Positions 15,018 to 22,034 of a stretch of DNA of 30,818 nt are shown here, piece by piece (position 1 is the stretch's first letter; each line of letters opens with the position of its first letter). The notes under the pieces are model-generated. The model was not told the DNA's origin, did no database searches, and saw nothing but the letters and a program-made list of their open reading frames with translations. This DNA is from an uncultured Enterobacter sp. (GTDB lineage Bacteria; Pseudomonadota; Gammaproteobacteria; Enterobacterales; Enterobacteriaceae), in NCBI GenBank assembly GCA_946477805.1, contig CAMKZP010000005.1, positions 1-30,818 of the forward strand, read 5' to 3'. The position numbers and the translations under genes are program-made.

Positions 15018-16355
15018 ATGTCACTGCTGACGGCTTCTGATAAGGCATTGTGGCGTCTTGCACTGCCGATGATTTTCTCCAACATTACCGTGCCCTTACT
15101 GGGGCTGGTGGATACGGCAGTGATTGGGCATCTGGACTCTCCCGTTTATCTGGGTGGCGTGGCGATTGGCGCAACGGCAACCAGCTTCCTCTTTATGCTG
15201 CTGCTCTTTTTGCGCATGAGCACCACCGGCCTGACGGCACAGGCGTATGGCGCCAAAGATCCGCTGCGGCTGGCGCGGGCGCTGGTTCAGCCGCTTATAC
15301 TGGCGCTCGGCGCTGGGGCCTTAATCGTTTTGCTGCGTACGCCGCTGATTGACCTGGCGCTCCATATTGTGGGCGGCAGCGAGGCGGTACTTGAGCAGGC
15401 GCGGCGCTTCCTTGAAATCCGCTGGCTCAGCGCCCCCGCCTCACTGGCAAACCTGGTGTTACTCGGGTGGCTGCTGGGCGTCCAGTATGCCCGCGCGCCG
15501 GTTATCCTGCTGGTGGTGGGAAACCTGCTGAACATCGTGCTCGACCTCTGGCTGGTAATGGGCCTGCACATGAACGTGCGCGGCGCGGCGCTGGCGACGG
15601 CCGTCGCAGAATACGGAACGTTTTTCATCGGCATGTGGATGGTGTGGCGCGTGCTGGTGATGCGCGGAATTTCCCCGGCGATGTTAAAAACCGCATGGCG
15701 CGGCAATATCCGCAGGCTGCTGGCGCTTAACCGCGACATCATGCTGCGCTCGCTGCTGCTCCAGCTCTGTTTCGGCGCGCTGACGGTCTTTGGCGCCCGT
15801 CTTGGGCCGGAAATCGTCGCGGTTAACGCGGTTCTGATGACGCTACTCACCTTCACGGCATACGCGCTCGATGGCTTCGCCTATGCCGTTGAGGCGCACT
15901 CCGGGCAGGCTTACGGCGCGCGTCAAAGCGGCCAGCTGCAGGAGGTATGGCAGGCAGCCTGCCGTCAGGCGGGGTTTGTTGCGCTGGCGTTTGCGCTGAT
16001 TTACGCCTGCTTCGGTAGCCACATTATTGCATTACTGACATCGCTGCCGGCATTACGCGAACTGGCAGACCGCTATATCGTCTGGCAGATGGTTTTACCT
16101 GTGGTGGGCGTCTGGTGTTATCTGCTGGACGGCATGTTTATCGGTGCGACGAGAGGGGCGGAGATGCGCAACAGCATGGCCGTTGCGGCGGCGGGTTTTG
16201 GCCTGACGTTGCTCACGCTGCCGTACCTGGGCAATCACGGGTTGTGGCTGGCGCTGGCTGTTTTTCTCTCCCTGCGCGGCCTGTCGCTGGCCTTTATCTG
16301 GCGTCGCCACTGGCGCAACAACACCTGGTTTCCTTCCCGTTCCGATCTACCGTGA
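15018..16355 (+). CDS. dinF: MATE-family efflux transporter DinF
   Basis: 445 residues, 12 predicted membrane helices, nearly identical to E. coli DinF over its whole length. The MATE family moves organic cations or other small molecules outward in exchange for H+ or Na+. DinF is SOS-inducible because it is read from the lexA promoter and has been linked to oxidative-stress tolerance; its true substrate is not settled. The start ATG at 15018 (MSLLTASDKALWRLALPMIFSN) lacks the short N-terminal extension annotated in some E. coli entries. Confidence 0.95.
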   Translation: MSLLTASDKALWRLALPMIFSNITVPLLGLVDTAVIGHLDSPVYLGGVAIGATATSFLFMLLLFLRMSTTGLTAQAYGAKDPLRLARALVQPLILALGAGALIVLLRTPLIDLALHIVGGSEAVLEQARRFLEIRWLSAPASLANLVLLGWLLGVQYARAPVILLVVGNLLNIVLDLWLVMGLHMNVRGAALATAVAEYGTFFIGMWMVWRVLVMRGISPAMLKTAWRGNIRRLLALNRDIMLRSLLLQLCFGALTVFGARLGPEIVAVNAVLMTLLTFTAYALDGFAYAVEAHSGQAYGARQSGQLQEVWQAACRQAGFVALAFALIYACFGSHIIALLTSLPALRELADRYIVWQMVLPVVGVWCYLLDGMFIGATRGAEMRNSMAVAAAGFGLTLLTLPYLGNHGLWLALAVFLSLRGLSLAFIWRRHWRNNTWFPSRSDLP

Positions 16356-16399
16356 CGGTTAAAGATTCCGAATATGAAAACGGCTTCCGAATCCTTCAC

Positions 16400-16405
16400 T
16401 ACAAT
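16400..16405 (+). promoter_or_regulatory. Probable –10 box of yjbJ
   Basis: TACAAT, preceded by CAC and followed by TATTATC, 69 bases before the first possible yjbJ start. It could be read by sigma-70 or sigma-S; yjbJ of E. coli is known as a sigma-S-dependent gene. The leader also holds a CGTAAC-GGAC-GTTACG stem (16431–16446). Confidence 0.35.
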
Positions 16406-16474
16406 TATTATCACGTCCAGCAGAAAAGAACGTAACGGACGTTACGACCAACGCTTAACTATGAGGACACGATG

Positions 16475-16684
16475 ATGAATAAAGACGAAATCGGCGGCAA
16501 CTGGAAGCAATTCAAAGGTAAAGCGAAAGAACAGTGGGGTAAACTGACCGATGACGATATGACCGTCATTGAAGGTAAACGCGATCAGCTTGTGGGTAAA
16601 ATCCAGGAACGTTACGGCTACGAGAAAGACAAAGCCGAAACGGAAGTAAAAGACTGGGAAACCCGTAACGATTACCGCTGGTAA
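16475..16684 (+). CDS. yjbJ: CsbD-family stress protein YjbJ
   Basis: 69 residues from the second of two adjacent ATG codons (16472 and 16475). GAGG at 16463–16466 is 8 bases from the second, and the E. coli protein starts MNKDE. Small, highly charged cytoplasmic protein of the CsbD family (GNWKQFKGKAKEQWGKLTDDD, GKRDQLVGKIQERYGY). The family is abundant under general stress and in stationary phase, with no known biochemical role. Single gene with its own likely promoter and terminator. Confidence 0.94.
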   Translation: MNKDEIGGNWKQFKGKAKEQWGKLTDDDMTVIEGKRDQLVGKIQERYGYEKDKAETEVKDWETRNDYRW

Positions 16685-16707
16685 TTGCAGGCAGTTTTAA
16701 CCCTCTG

Positions 16708-16735
16708 AAGGCGGCCATGAGCCGCCTTTTCTTTT
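16708..16735 (+). terminator. Terminator of yjbJ
   Basis: Stem AAGGCGGC (16708–16715) / GCCGCCTT (16721–16728), loop CATGA, then TTCTTTT. It lies 5 bases from the zur stop on the other strand. Confidence 0.92.
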
Positions 16736-16739
16736 GCCC

Positions 16740-17255
16740 TCAGCGCGGCTTTTTCTTAACGAGAATGGAGTGATCGTGCTGACAGGCATCCTGATGGCTA
16801 CAGGACTCCACCTCCACGCAGGCCGAACATAACCCGTGGGCTTCAATCACGTTATGGCGCAGGGCAAAGCCCATTTTGGCCGCCAGCGAATGCATAATAT
16901 CTTCCACGCCTTCCGCACCCTCTTCTTTAACCACGCCGCAGCGGTCGCAGATAAACATCGCCGACGTGTGGGTGGGCTGGTCAAACAGATGACACAGCAC
17001 GTAGCTGTTTGTTGACTCCACCTTATGCACAAAGCCCTGCTCAAGCAGGAAATCCAGCGCGCGATAGACCGTCGGCGGTTTGGCCTGCGGTTCGCTTTCA
17101 CGCAGCAGGTCGAGCAAATCATACGCGCTGATCGCCCCCTGCTGCAGGCTCATCAGACGCAATACCTCAAGGCGCTGCGGGGTCAGGCGCACATTGCGTT
17201 GCACGCACAGCTTTTCAGCTTGCGCTAACAGCTCTTGCGTTGTGGTCTTATCCAT
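16740..17255 (-). CDS. zur: Zinc uptake regulator Zur (Fur family)
   Basis: 171 residues, as in E. coli. Cytoplasmic dimeric repressor that binds DNA when loaded with Zn2+ and shuts off zinc import. An N-terminal winged helix (helix near PPTVYRALDFLLEQG) is followed by a dimerisation domain. Structural zinc cysteines C103, C106, C143 and C146 are present, as are the regulatory-site residues H77, C88, H96 and E111 known from the E. coli structure. The ATG at 17255 has GAGG 7 bases upstream. Divergent from the cupin gene. I found no clear Zur box in its own promoter gap. Confidence 0.97.
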   Translation of the reverse strand: MDKTTTQELLAQAEKLCVQRNVRLTPQRLEVLRLMSLQQGAISAYDLLDLLRESEPQAKPPTVYRALDFLLEQGFVHKVESTNSYVLCHLFDQPTHTSAMFICDRCGVVKEEGAEGVEDIMHSLAAKMGFALRHNVIEAHGLCSACVEVESCSHQDACQHDHSILVKKKPR

Positions 17256-17332
17256 TTAGCACCTCGGATGTTTAGGTCGGAAAACCCTCACTTTATCATG
17301 TTCTGCTAAAAACACCGAGATCCGCCGGGCTG

Positions 17333-17341
17333 TGCTATACC
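17333..17341 (+). promoter_or_regulatory. Extended –10 promoter of the cupin gene
   Basis: TGCTATACC: an extended –10 (TG, one base, TATACC at 17336–17341) located 30 bases before the ATG at 17371. No good –35 is needed for this promoter class. Confidence 0.4.
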
Positions 17342-17370
17342 TGACGCAGCGTATTTCGGAGGAATGATTC

Positions 17371-17859
17371 ATGAAAAGACCTGACTGTATTCGGCACTGG
17401 CGCGACGTGGAAGGGGCGGATGACTCCACCTATCCCGACAGCAGCGAGCTTTTTTCCATCGGCGCGCCGCTGGCCCGTAGGCTTGGCTTAGGGCGCATTG
17501 GTATTCATCACGAGCGTTTACCGCCCGGTCGCCGCACCTCTTATCCTCATGCAGAAAGCGATGAGGAGGAGTTTATCTACGTCCTTGAAGGTTACCCGGA
17601 AGCCTGGATCAACGGCTATCTATGGAAGCTTGAGCCGGGCGATAGCGTGGGGTTTCCCGCCGGAACGGGCGTCTGCCATACCTTCATCAATAACACCGAC
17701 GAAGAGGTAAGGTTACTGGTTGTTGGCGAGGCAAACAAAAAGCAGAACCGCATCTACTACCCGCTGAACCCGGTCTACGCCGCCACGCGTGAGGATCGCT
17801 GGGTGGACCATCCCCCGCAGTTTTTTGGCCCGCATGATGGAAAACCTGGGCGAAAATAA
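17371..17859 (+). CDS. Single-domain cupin protein, function unknown
   Basis: 162 residues. The central part is a cupin barrel. Motif 1 is PGRRTSYPHAESDEEEFIYVLEG (first metal-site His replaced by Tyr58, H60 kept, E66/E67, G74) and motif 2 is GDSVGFPAGTGVCHTFINN (G90, P96, G98, H103, N107). A metal site is thus plausible but not of the full HxH type. Residues 126–162 (NRIYYPLNPVYAATREDRWVD) form a C-terminal extension. No signal peptide, so cytoplasmic. Its substrate is unknown; family members include sugar isomerases, dioxygenases and ligand-binding proteins. Divergent from zur. This position in E. coli K-12 holds yjbL/yjbM, as I recall. Confidence 0.85.
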   Translation: MKRPDCIRHWRDVEGADDSTYPDSSELFSIGAPLARRLGLGRIGIHHERLPPGRRTSYPHAESDEEEFIYVLEGYPEAWINGYLWKLEPGDSVGFPAGTGVCHTFINNTDEEVRLLVVGEANKKQNRIYYPLNPVYAATREDRWVDHPPQFFGPHDGKPGRK

Positions 17860-17996
17860 TTTTCCTCTTCTATAAATATTGAGGGCCGTCACAAATAACA
17901 ACAGGCCCGGCCATAATTTAACTTAAGGAAATAGCGGGTCTTTTTGTACTTATTCACAGCAATAGTTCGTTCCCGTCTGGGGGATAACAGATGGGG

Positions 17997-18009
17997 GTTA
18001 TTTCATAAC
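17997..18009. promoter_or_regulatory. Palindrome resembling a Zur operator core
   Basis: GTTAT-TTC-ATAAC, 21 bases before the GTG at 18031. The E. coli Zur operator core is GTTATA-N-TATAAC, so ten arm bases agree but the centre and the outer flanks do not. A further ATAAC sits at 17984–17988. Weak evidence; listed because zur is two genes away. Confidence 0.25.
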
Positions 18010-18030
18010 AAACTATATGACGAGCATACT

Positions 18031-19341
18031 GTGAAAAAACATTTTAAATTTTCGGTGGTTAGCATCGCTGTCTCCCTTTTTATGGCAAATCAGGCGGGAG
18101 CAGCCAATACCTGGACAGAATCACGTAGCGACGCAATGGGCGGTACCGGCGTTGCGGCCGGCAGCTATGGCAGCGGGGCGTTAATCAACCCCGCGCTGCT
18201 GGCAAAGGCAAAACCTGAGGATGACGTCACCGTGATTTTGCCCTCCGTCGGCGTGCAGATTACGGACAAAGACAATCTTCAGGACGAAATCGACAACATC
18301 AACGACAAAATCAATCGCTATCAGGACGTGATTGATAGCCTCACTCCGGTTGAAATCATCACCAATCCGTTAGGCTCAATCAACCAGTTCCAGGGCGCTG
18401 CCAAAGATCTGGCAGATGAACTGGAGTACCTCAAAGGTAAAACCGCGCACGCTACCGCAGGGGCGGGAATTGCCGTCAGTATCCCTAACGATACGCTTTC
18501 CGTGGCCTTTATGGCGAAAGGCTACGCCCGCGGACGCGTCAGCTCTTCTATCGACCAGCAGGATATCGACTATCTGCGCGGTATCCAGGGAAGCGATGCG
18601 GTAGCCGCAGGCGTGGCGCTGGACGCTGCCCTGAACGGTACCGATCGGATCACCCAAAATCTTAACTCAACGGCGTCTGGCCGTGCGGCGATTGTGTCCG
18701 ACTATGGCATCGCGGTTGCCCGCCAGTTCGACCTCGGCGGCGTCCCGGTTTCCGTTGGCGTCACGCCTAAGCTGCAAAAAACCTGGGTCTATAACTACAC
18801 CACCTCCATTTACGATTACGACAGTAACAAGTGGAACGACAGCCGCTACCGTACCGACGACACCGGCTTTAACGTTGATGCCGGTATTGCTGCCGACTTC
18901 GGTGAACACTGGACGCTCGGCCTGAGCGGGCAAAACCTGATGTCGCGTGACATTGATACCAAAGATGTCCGTATCCGTAACGGGCGTACGGGAGACGTGG
19001 TGAGCTATAAAGACACCTACCAGATCCGTCCGCTGGTGACCGCGGGCGCCGCCTGGCATAACGATCTGGTGACCCTGACGGCCGACGGCGATCTGACGGA
19101 AACCAAAGGTTTCAAGAGCGAAGATACCTCACAGTATGTTGGCGTCGGCGCCGAGGTGACGCCGCTGAGCTGGCTGGCGGTCCGTGCCGGTTATCGCGCG
19201 GACGTGAAGGGTAACGACAGCAACGTCTTTACCGGCGGCGTCGGCTTCGCGCCGTTCAACACCGTCCATGTTGATCTGATGGGCCTGTACGGTGAAGACG
19301 AAACCTGGGGCGCAGGCGCGCAGCTGAGCATGACGTTCTAA
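18031..19341 (+). CDS. TraF_2-like outer-membrane beta-barrel protein
   Basis: 436 residues from a GTG start. Residues 1–24 are a signal peptide (VKKHFKFSVVSIAVSLFMANQ, cleavage after AGA). The mature start NTWTESRSDAMGGTGVAAG and the LINPALLAKAK motif resemble the FadL/TraF_2 (PF13729) group, often named 'conjugal transfer protein TraF'. A charged helical stretch (about 80–135) interrupts the barrel. The C-terminus is rich in alternating strands and ends SMTF, a terminal-Phe outer-membrane signature. No other transfer genes are nearby, so conjugation is unlikely. The frame is open to a TTG at 17944, but that would bury the signal peptide. Function unknown. Confidence 0.8.
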   Translation: MKKHFKFSVVSIAVSLFMANQAGAANTWTESRSDAMGGTGVAAGSYGSGALINPALLAKAKPEDDVTVILPSVGVQITDKDNLQDEIDNINDKINRYQDVIDSLTPVEIITNPLGSINQFQGAAKDLADELEYLKGKTAHATAGAGIAVSIPNDTLSVAFMAKGYARGRVSSSIDQQDIDYLRGIQGSDAVAAGVALDAALNGTDRITQNLNSTASGRAAIVSDYGIAVARQFDLGGVPVSVGVTPKLQKTWVYNYTTSIYDYDSNKWNDSRYRTDDTGFNVDAGIAADFGEHWTLGLSGQNLMSRDIDTKDVRIRNGRTGDVVSYKDTYQIRPLVTAGAAWHNDLVTLTADGDLTETKGFKSEDTSQYVGVGAEVTPLSWLAVRAGYRADVKGNDSNVFTGGVGFAPFNTVHVDLMGLYGEDETWGAGAQLSMTF

Positions 19342-19347
19342 AGTGCA

Positions 19348-19377
19348 CCGGAGGCGCTGCGCCTCCGGCTTTTCTTT
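19348..19377 (+). terminator. Terminator after the outer-membrane protein gene
   Basis: Stem CCGGAGGCG (19348–19356) / CGCCTCCGG (19360–19368) with a 3-base loop, followed by CTTTTCTTT. Confidence 0.9.
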
Positions 19378-19423
19378 GTGCTATAGTAGCGCCCCTTTTC
19401 CACCAGATGCTTAAAACTTCGCC

Positions 19424-20419
19424 ATGTCGTCAGAATTACAGCCTGCTTTCCCTGCACACCGTTTCTCCATTGCGCCGATGCTCGACTGGACGGACAGACA
19501 CTGCCGCTATTTCCTGCGCCAGCTCTCCCGCCATACGCTTCTGTACACCGAAATGGTGACCACCGGGGCGATTATTCACGGTAAGGGCGACTATCTGGCC
19601 TACAGCGAAGAAGAGCATCCGGTTGCCCTGCAGCTGGGCGGCAGCGATCCGGCGGCGCTGGCGCAGTGCGCGAAGCTGGCGGAAGCGCGCGGCTATGACG
19701 AGATTAACCTGAACGTGGGCTGTCCGTCCGACCGCGTGCAAAACGGCATGTTCGGCGCGTGTCTGATGGGGAACGCGCAGCTGGTGGCGGACTGCATCAA
19801 AGCCATGCGCGACGTGGTTTCTATTCCGGTCACGGTCAAAACCCGTATCGGAATTGATGACCAGGACAGCTATGAATTCCTGTGCGATTTTATCAATACG
19901 GTGTCCGGGAAGGGCGAGTGCGAAATGTTCATCATCCATGCGCGCAAAGCCTGGCTTTCCGGCCTTAGCCCGAAAGAGAACCGCGAAATCCCGCCGCTGG
20001 ACTACCCGCGCGTATACCAGCTGAAGCGCGATTTCCCGCACCTGACGATGTCCATTAACGGCGGTATCAAGTCTCTGGAAGAGGCCAAAGCGCATCTTGA
20101 GCATATGGATGGCGTGATGGTCGGGCGCGAGGCGTATCAAAACCCGGGTATTCTGGCTACGGTCGATCGTGAAATCTATGGTATCGACGGCACCGACACC
20201 GATCCGGTTGCGGTGGTCCGCGCCATGTATCCCTATATCGAGTGCGAGCTGAGTCACGGTACCTATCTCGGCCATATTACTCGCCACATGCTGGGCCTGT
20301 TCCAGGGGATCCCCGGCGCGCGTCAGTGGCGCCGTTATCTGAGCGAGAATGCGCATAAGGCCGGTGCCGATATTGAGGTATTAGAGCACGCGCTGCGCCT
20401 GGTGGCAGATAAGCGATAA
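19424..20419 (+). CDS. dusA: tRNA-dihydrouridine(20/20a) synthase DusA
   Basis: 331 residues. FMN- and NADPH-dependent enzyme that reduces uridines 20 and 20a in the tRNA D-loop. TIM-barrel start FSIAPMLDWTDRHCRYFLR, catalytic Cys C100 in NLNVGCPSDRVQNG, flavin/tRNA segments VTVKTRIGID, FIIHARKAW and INGGIKSLEEA, then a C-terminal helical tRNA-binding domain (GLFQGIPGARQWRRYLSE). E. coli DusA is slightly different in its first residues. The ATG at 19424 has no clear ribosome site, so the start is less certain than the identity. TATAGT at 19382–19387 is a possible –10. Confidence 0.96.
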   Translation: MSSELQPAFPAHRFSIAPMLDWTDRHCRYFLRQLSRHTLLYTEMVTTGAIIHGKGDYLAYSEEEHPVALQLGGSDPAALAQCAKLAEARGYDEINLNVGCPSDRVQNGMFGACLMGNAQLVADCIKAMRDVVSIPVTVKTRIGIDDQDSYEFLCDFINTVSGKGECEMFIIHARKAWLSGLSPKENREIPPLDYPRVYQLKRDFPHLTMSINGGIKSLEEAKAHLEHMDGVMVGREAYQNPGILATVDREIYGIDGTDTDPVAVVRAMYPYIECELSHGTYLGHITRHMLGLFQGIPGARQWRRYLSENAHKAGADIEVLEHALRLVADKR

Positions 20420-20447
20420 ATTTCGCTAAAAGATCGTCAAATTCGCC

Positions 20448-20476
20448 ACGCCCTGCAAGACATTGCGGGGCGTTTT
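20448..20476 (+). terminator. Terminator of dusA
   Basis: Stem ACGCCCTGCA (20448–20457) / TGCGGGGCGT (20464–20473) with one G·T pair, followed by TTTT. It separates dusA from the pspG promoter. Confidence 0.82.
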
Positions 20477-20500
20477 GCTTACAGAACAACGGGTTATTTT

Positions 20501-20516
20501 TGGCATGATTCTTGTA
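20501..20516 (+). promoter_or_regulatory. Sigma-54 promoter of pspG
   Basis: TGGCATGATTCTTGTA fits the sigma-54 pattern TGGCAC-G-N4-TTGCA, with GG at 20502–20503 and GT in place of GC at 20514–20515. It lies 39 bases before the pspG ATG. pspG of E. coli is a PspF/sigma-54 target, which supports the call. Confidence 0.8.
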
Positions 20517-20555
20517 ATAGTTCCTGCATCATTCGGGAACTCGTGGGAGAGCACC

Positions 20556-20798
20556 ATGCTGGAACTTCTTTTTGTGATTGGCTTTTTTGTTATGCTGATG
20601 GTGACCGGCGTATCGCTGCTGGGCATTCTTGCCGCGATAGTCGTGGCGACGGTGGTAATGTTCATCGGCGGGCTGTTTGCCCTGGCGATCAAACTGCTGC
20701 CGTGGCTATTGCTGGCCGTTGCGGTGGTGTGGGTAATACGGGCGATTAAATCGCCAAAAGTGCCCGGTTATCAGCGCAATAACCGCTTTCGTTACTAA
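20556..20798 (+). CDS. pspG: Phage shock protein PspG
   Basis: 80 residues, E. coli length. Small inner-membrane protein with two hydrophobic helices (about 3–40 and 45–62) and a basic tail (KSPKVPGYQRNNRFRY). It is an effector of the phage-shock response to loss of inner-membrane integrity and is unlinked from pspABCDE. I chose the ATG at 20556, with GGGAGA upstream. The in-frame start at 20463 lies upstream of the sigma-54 promoter and inside the dusA terminator. Confidence 0.95.
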   Translation: MLELLFVIGFFVMLMVTGVSLLGILAAIVVATVVMFIGGLFALAIKLLPWLLLAVAVVWVIRAIKSPKVPGYQRNNRFRY

Positions 20799-20834
20799 GG
20801 TATTGAGGGGTTCGTCACATACCTGCAACTTTTC

Positions 20835-20980
20835 CGGCAGCCTGACTTAGAACGGAATAGGATTTACTTATCGAATCTGTCACTATGGCTGCCGCTACAG
20901 AATTCATCGAGCTGTACCCTACATACAGCCGAACTAAAAAAAGAAAGGGCTTCCTGAAAAGGAAGCCCAATTTCTTTTTA
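20835..20980 (+). ncRNA. Putative pspG 3'-UTR small RNA (PspH-like)
   Basis: 186 bases between pspG and qorA carry no gene but strong structure. CGGCAGCC (20835–20842) pairs with GGCTGCCG (20887–20894), GCTGTA (20911–20916) pairs with TACAGC (20924–20929), and a terminator hairpin (20947–20968) is followed by AATTTCTTTTT. From memory, an Hfq-binding sRNA called PspH is released from the pspG 3' end in E. coli. I infer that this is its counterpart; the 5' end is not visible and the stated start is only the first stem. Confidence 0.4.
20935..20980. terminator. Bidirectional terminator between pspG and qorA
   Basis: Stem GGGCTTCC (20947–20954) / GGAAGCCC (20961–20968). The plus strand ends AATTTCTTTTT. 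The minus strand ends TTTCTTTTTTT, an excellent terminator for qorA, whose stop codon is 16 bases away. Confidence 0.93.
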
Positions 20981-20984
20981 GGGC

Positions 20985-21968
20985 TCAGGGAATGAGAAGA
21001 CTAGATCCCTGCGTTGCCCGGCTCTCAAGCACCTCATGCGCGCGCTGTGCATCCGCCAGAGGGTACTTCTGCGCATCCGCCACGTCCACTTTGATCACCC
21101 CGCTGGCAATCAGTGAGAACAGCTCGTTGCTGGCTTCCTCCAGCTCTTCGCGGTTGGTGATGTAACCCTGCAGGGAAGGGCGCGTAGCGTACAGCGAGCC
21201 TTTTTGATTCAGGATGCCCAGATTAACGCCGGTCACCGCCCCTGACGCGTTGCCGAAGCTCACCATCAGCCCACGGCGCTGCAGGCAGTCCAGCGACGCT
21301 TCCCAGGTATCTTTCCCTACCGAGTCATACACCACGCGCACTTTTTGACCGTGGGTGATCTCTTTCAGACGCTCAACGATGCTCTCTTCCCGGTAGTTAA
21401 TGACCTGCCATGCGCCCGCATCCAGCGCGCGCTGCGCTTTCTGCGCGCTGCCTACGGTGCCGATAAGCTTGGCCCCCAGCGCTTTCGCCCACTGGCAGGC
21501 GATCAGCCCTACGCCACCCGCAGCGGCATGGAACAGGAACTGCTCGTCGGGTTTGATTTCATAGGTTTTGCGCAGCAGATAATAGACGGTCAGGCCTTTC
21601 AGGAACGAGGCCGCCGCCTGCTCGAAGGAGATGGCGTTTGGCAGAAGGGCGGCTTTATCCGCCGGGACGTTATGAACGGAGCTGTAAGCGCCCAGGGCGG
21701 ACTGCGCATACACCACGCGGTCGCCCTCTTTAAGATGCTTAACGGCGCTGCCCACGTTGATGACCACGCCAGCCGCCTCGGTGCCAAGCCCGCTCGGCAG
21801 CGACGGCGGCGGGTAGAGGCCACCGCGAATGTAGGTATCGATGTAGTTAATGCCAATAGCTTTGTTTTCAACCTGGACTTCATTTTCGCCCGGCGCAGCG
21901 GGGGTAAACTCCACCGCATTCAGCACCTCGGGTCCGCCGTGTTTCTGGAATTCAATGCGCGTTGCCAT
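20985..21968 (-). CDS. qorA: NADPH:quinone oxidoreductase QorA
   Basis: 327 residues, same length as E. coli Qor. Cytoplasmic zinc-free member of the medium-chain dehydrogenase/reductase family that reduces quinones with NADPH. GroES-like N-terminal domain with GINYIDTYIRGGLYPPP and GTEAAGVV, then a Rossmann fold with nucleotide motif A149-A-G-G-V-G154-LIACQWAKALGA. The catalytic zinc ligands of alcohol dehydrogenases are missing, as usual for this group. Divergent from dnaB across 66 bases. Confidence 0.96.
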   Translation of the reverse strand: MATRIEFQKHGGPEVLNAVEFTPAAPGENEVQVENKAIGINYIDTYIRGGLYPPPSLPSGLGTEAAGVVINVGSAVKHLKEGDRVVYAQSALGAYSSVHNVPADKAALLPNAISFEQAAASFLKGLTVYYLLRKTYEIKPDEQFLFHAAAGGVGLIACQWAKALGAKLIGTVGSAQKAQRALDAGAWQVINYREESIVERLKEITHGQKVRVVYDSVGKDTWEASLDCLQRRGLMVSFGNASGAVTGVNLGILNQKGSLYATRPSLQGYITNREELEEASNELFSLIASGVIKVDVADAQKYPLADAQRAHEVLESRATQGSSLLIP

Positions 21969-22034
21969 GCTCCCTCCGTAAGAAAAATATGGTAATCTTT
22001 CGACCCACTCTTTATCTCGGTAACTCCATTCACT

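Noticed and set aside
17256..17370. Zur box in the zur–cupin gap
   Set aside because: No GTTATA/TATAAC dyad is present.
18031..19341. Sign of a conjugative or mobile element, from the TraF-type protein
   Set aside because: No other transfer genes, integrase, tRNA junction or composition change; PF13729 proteins often occur alone on chromosomes.
19436..20356. 306-codon minus-strand frame over dusA
   Set aside because: Shadow of dusA: low-complexity basic protein, no motif.
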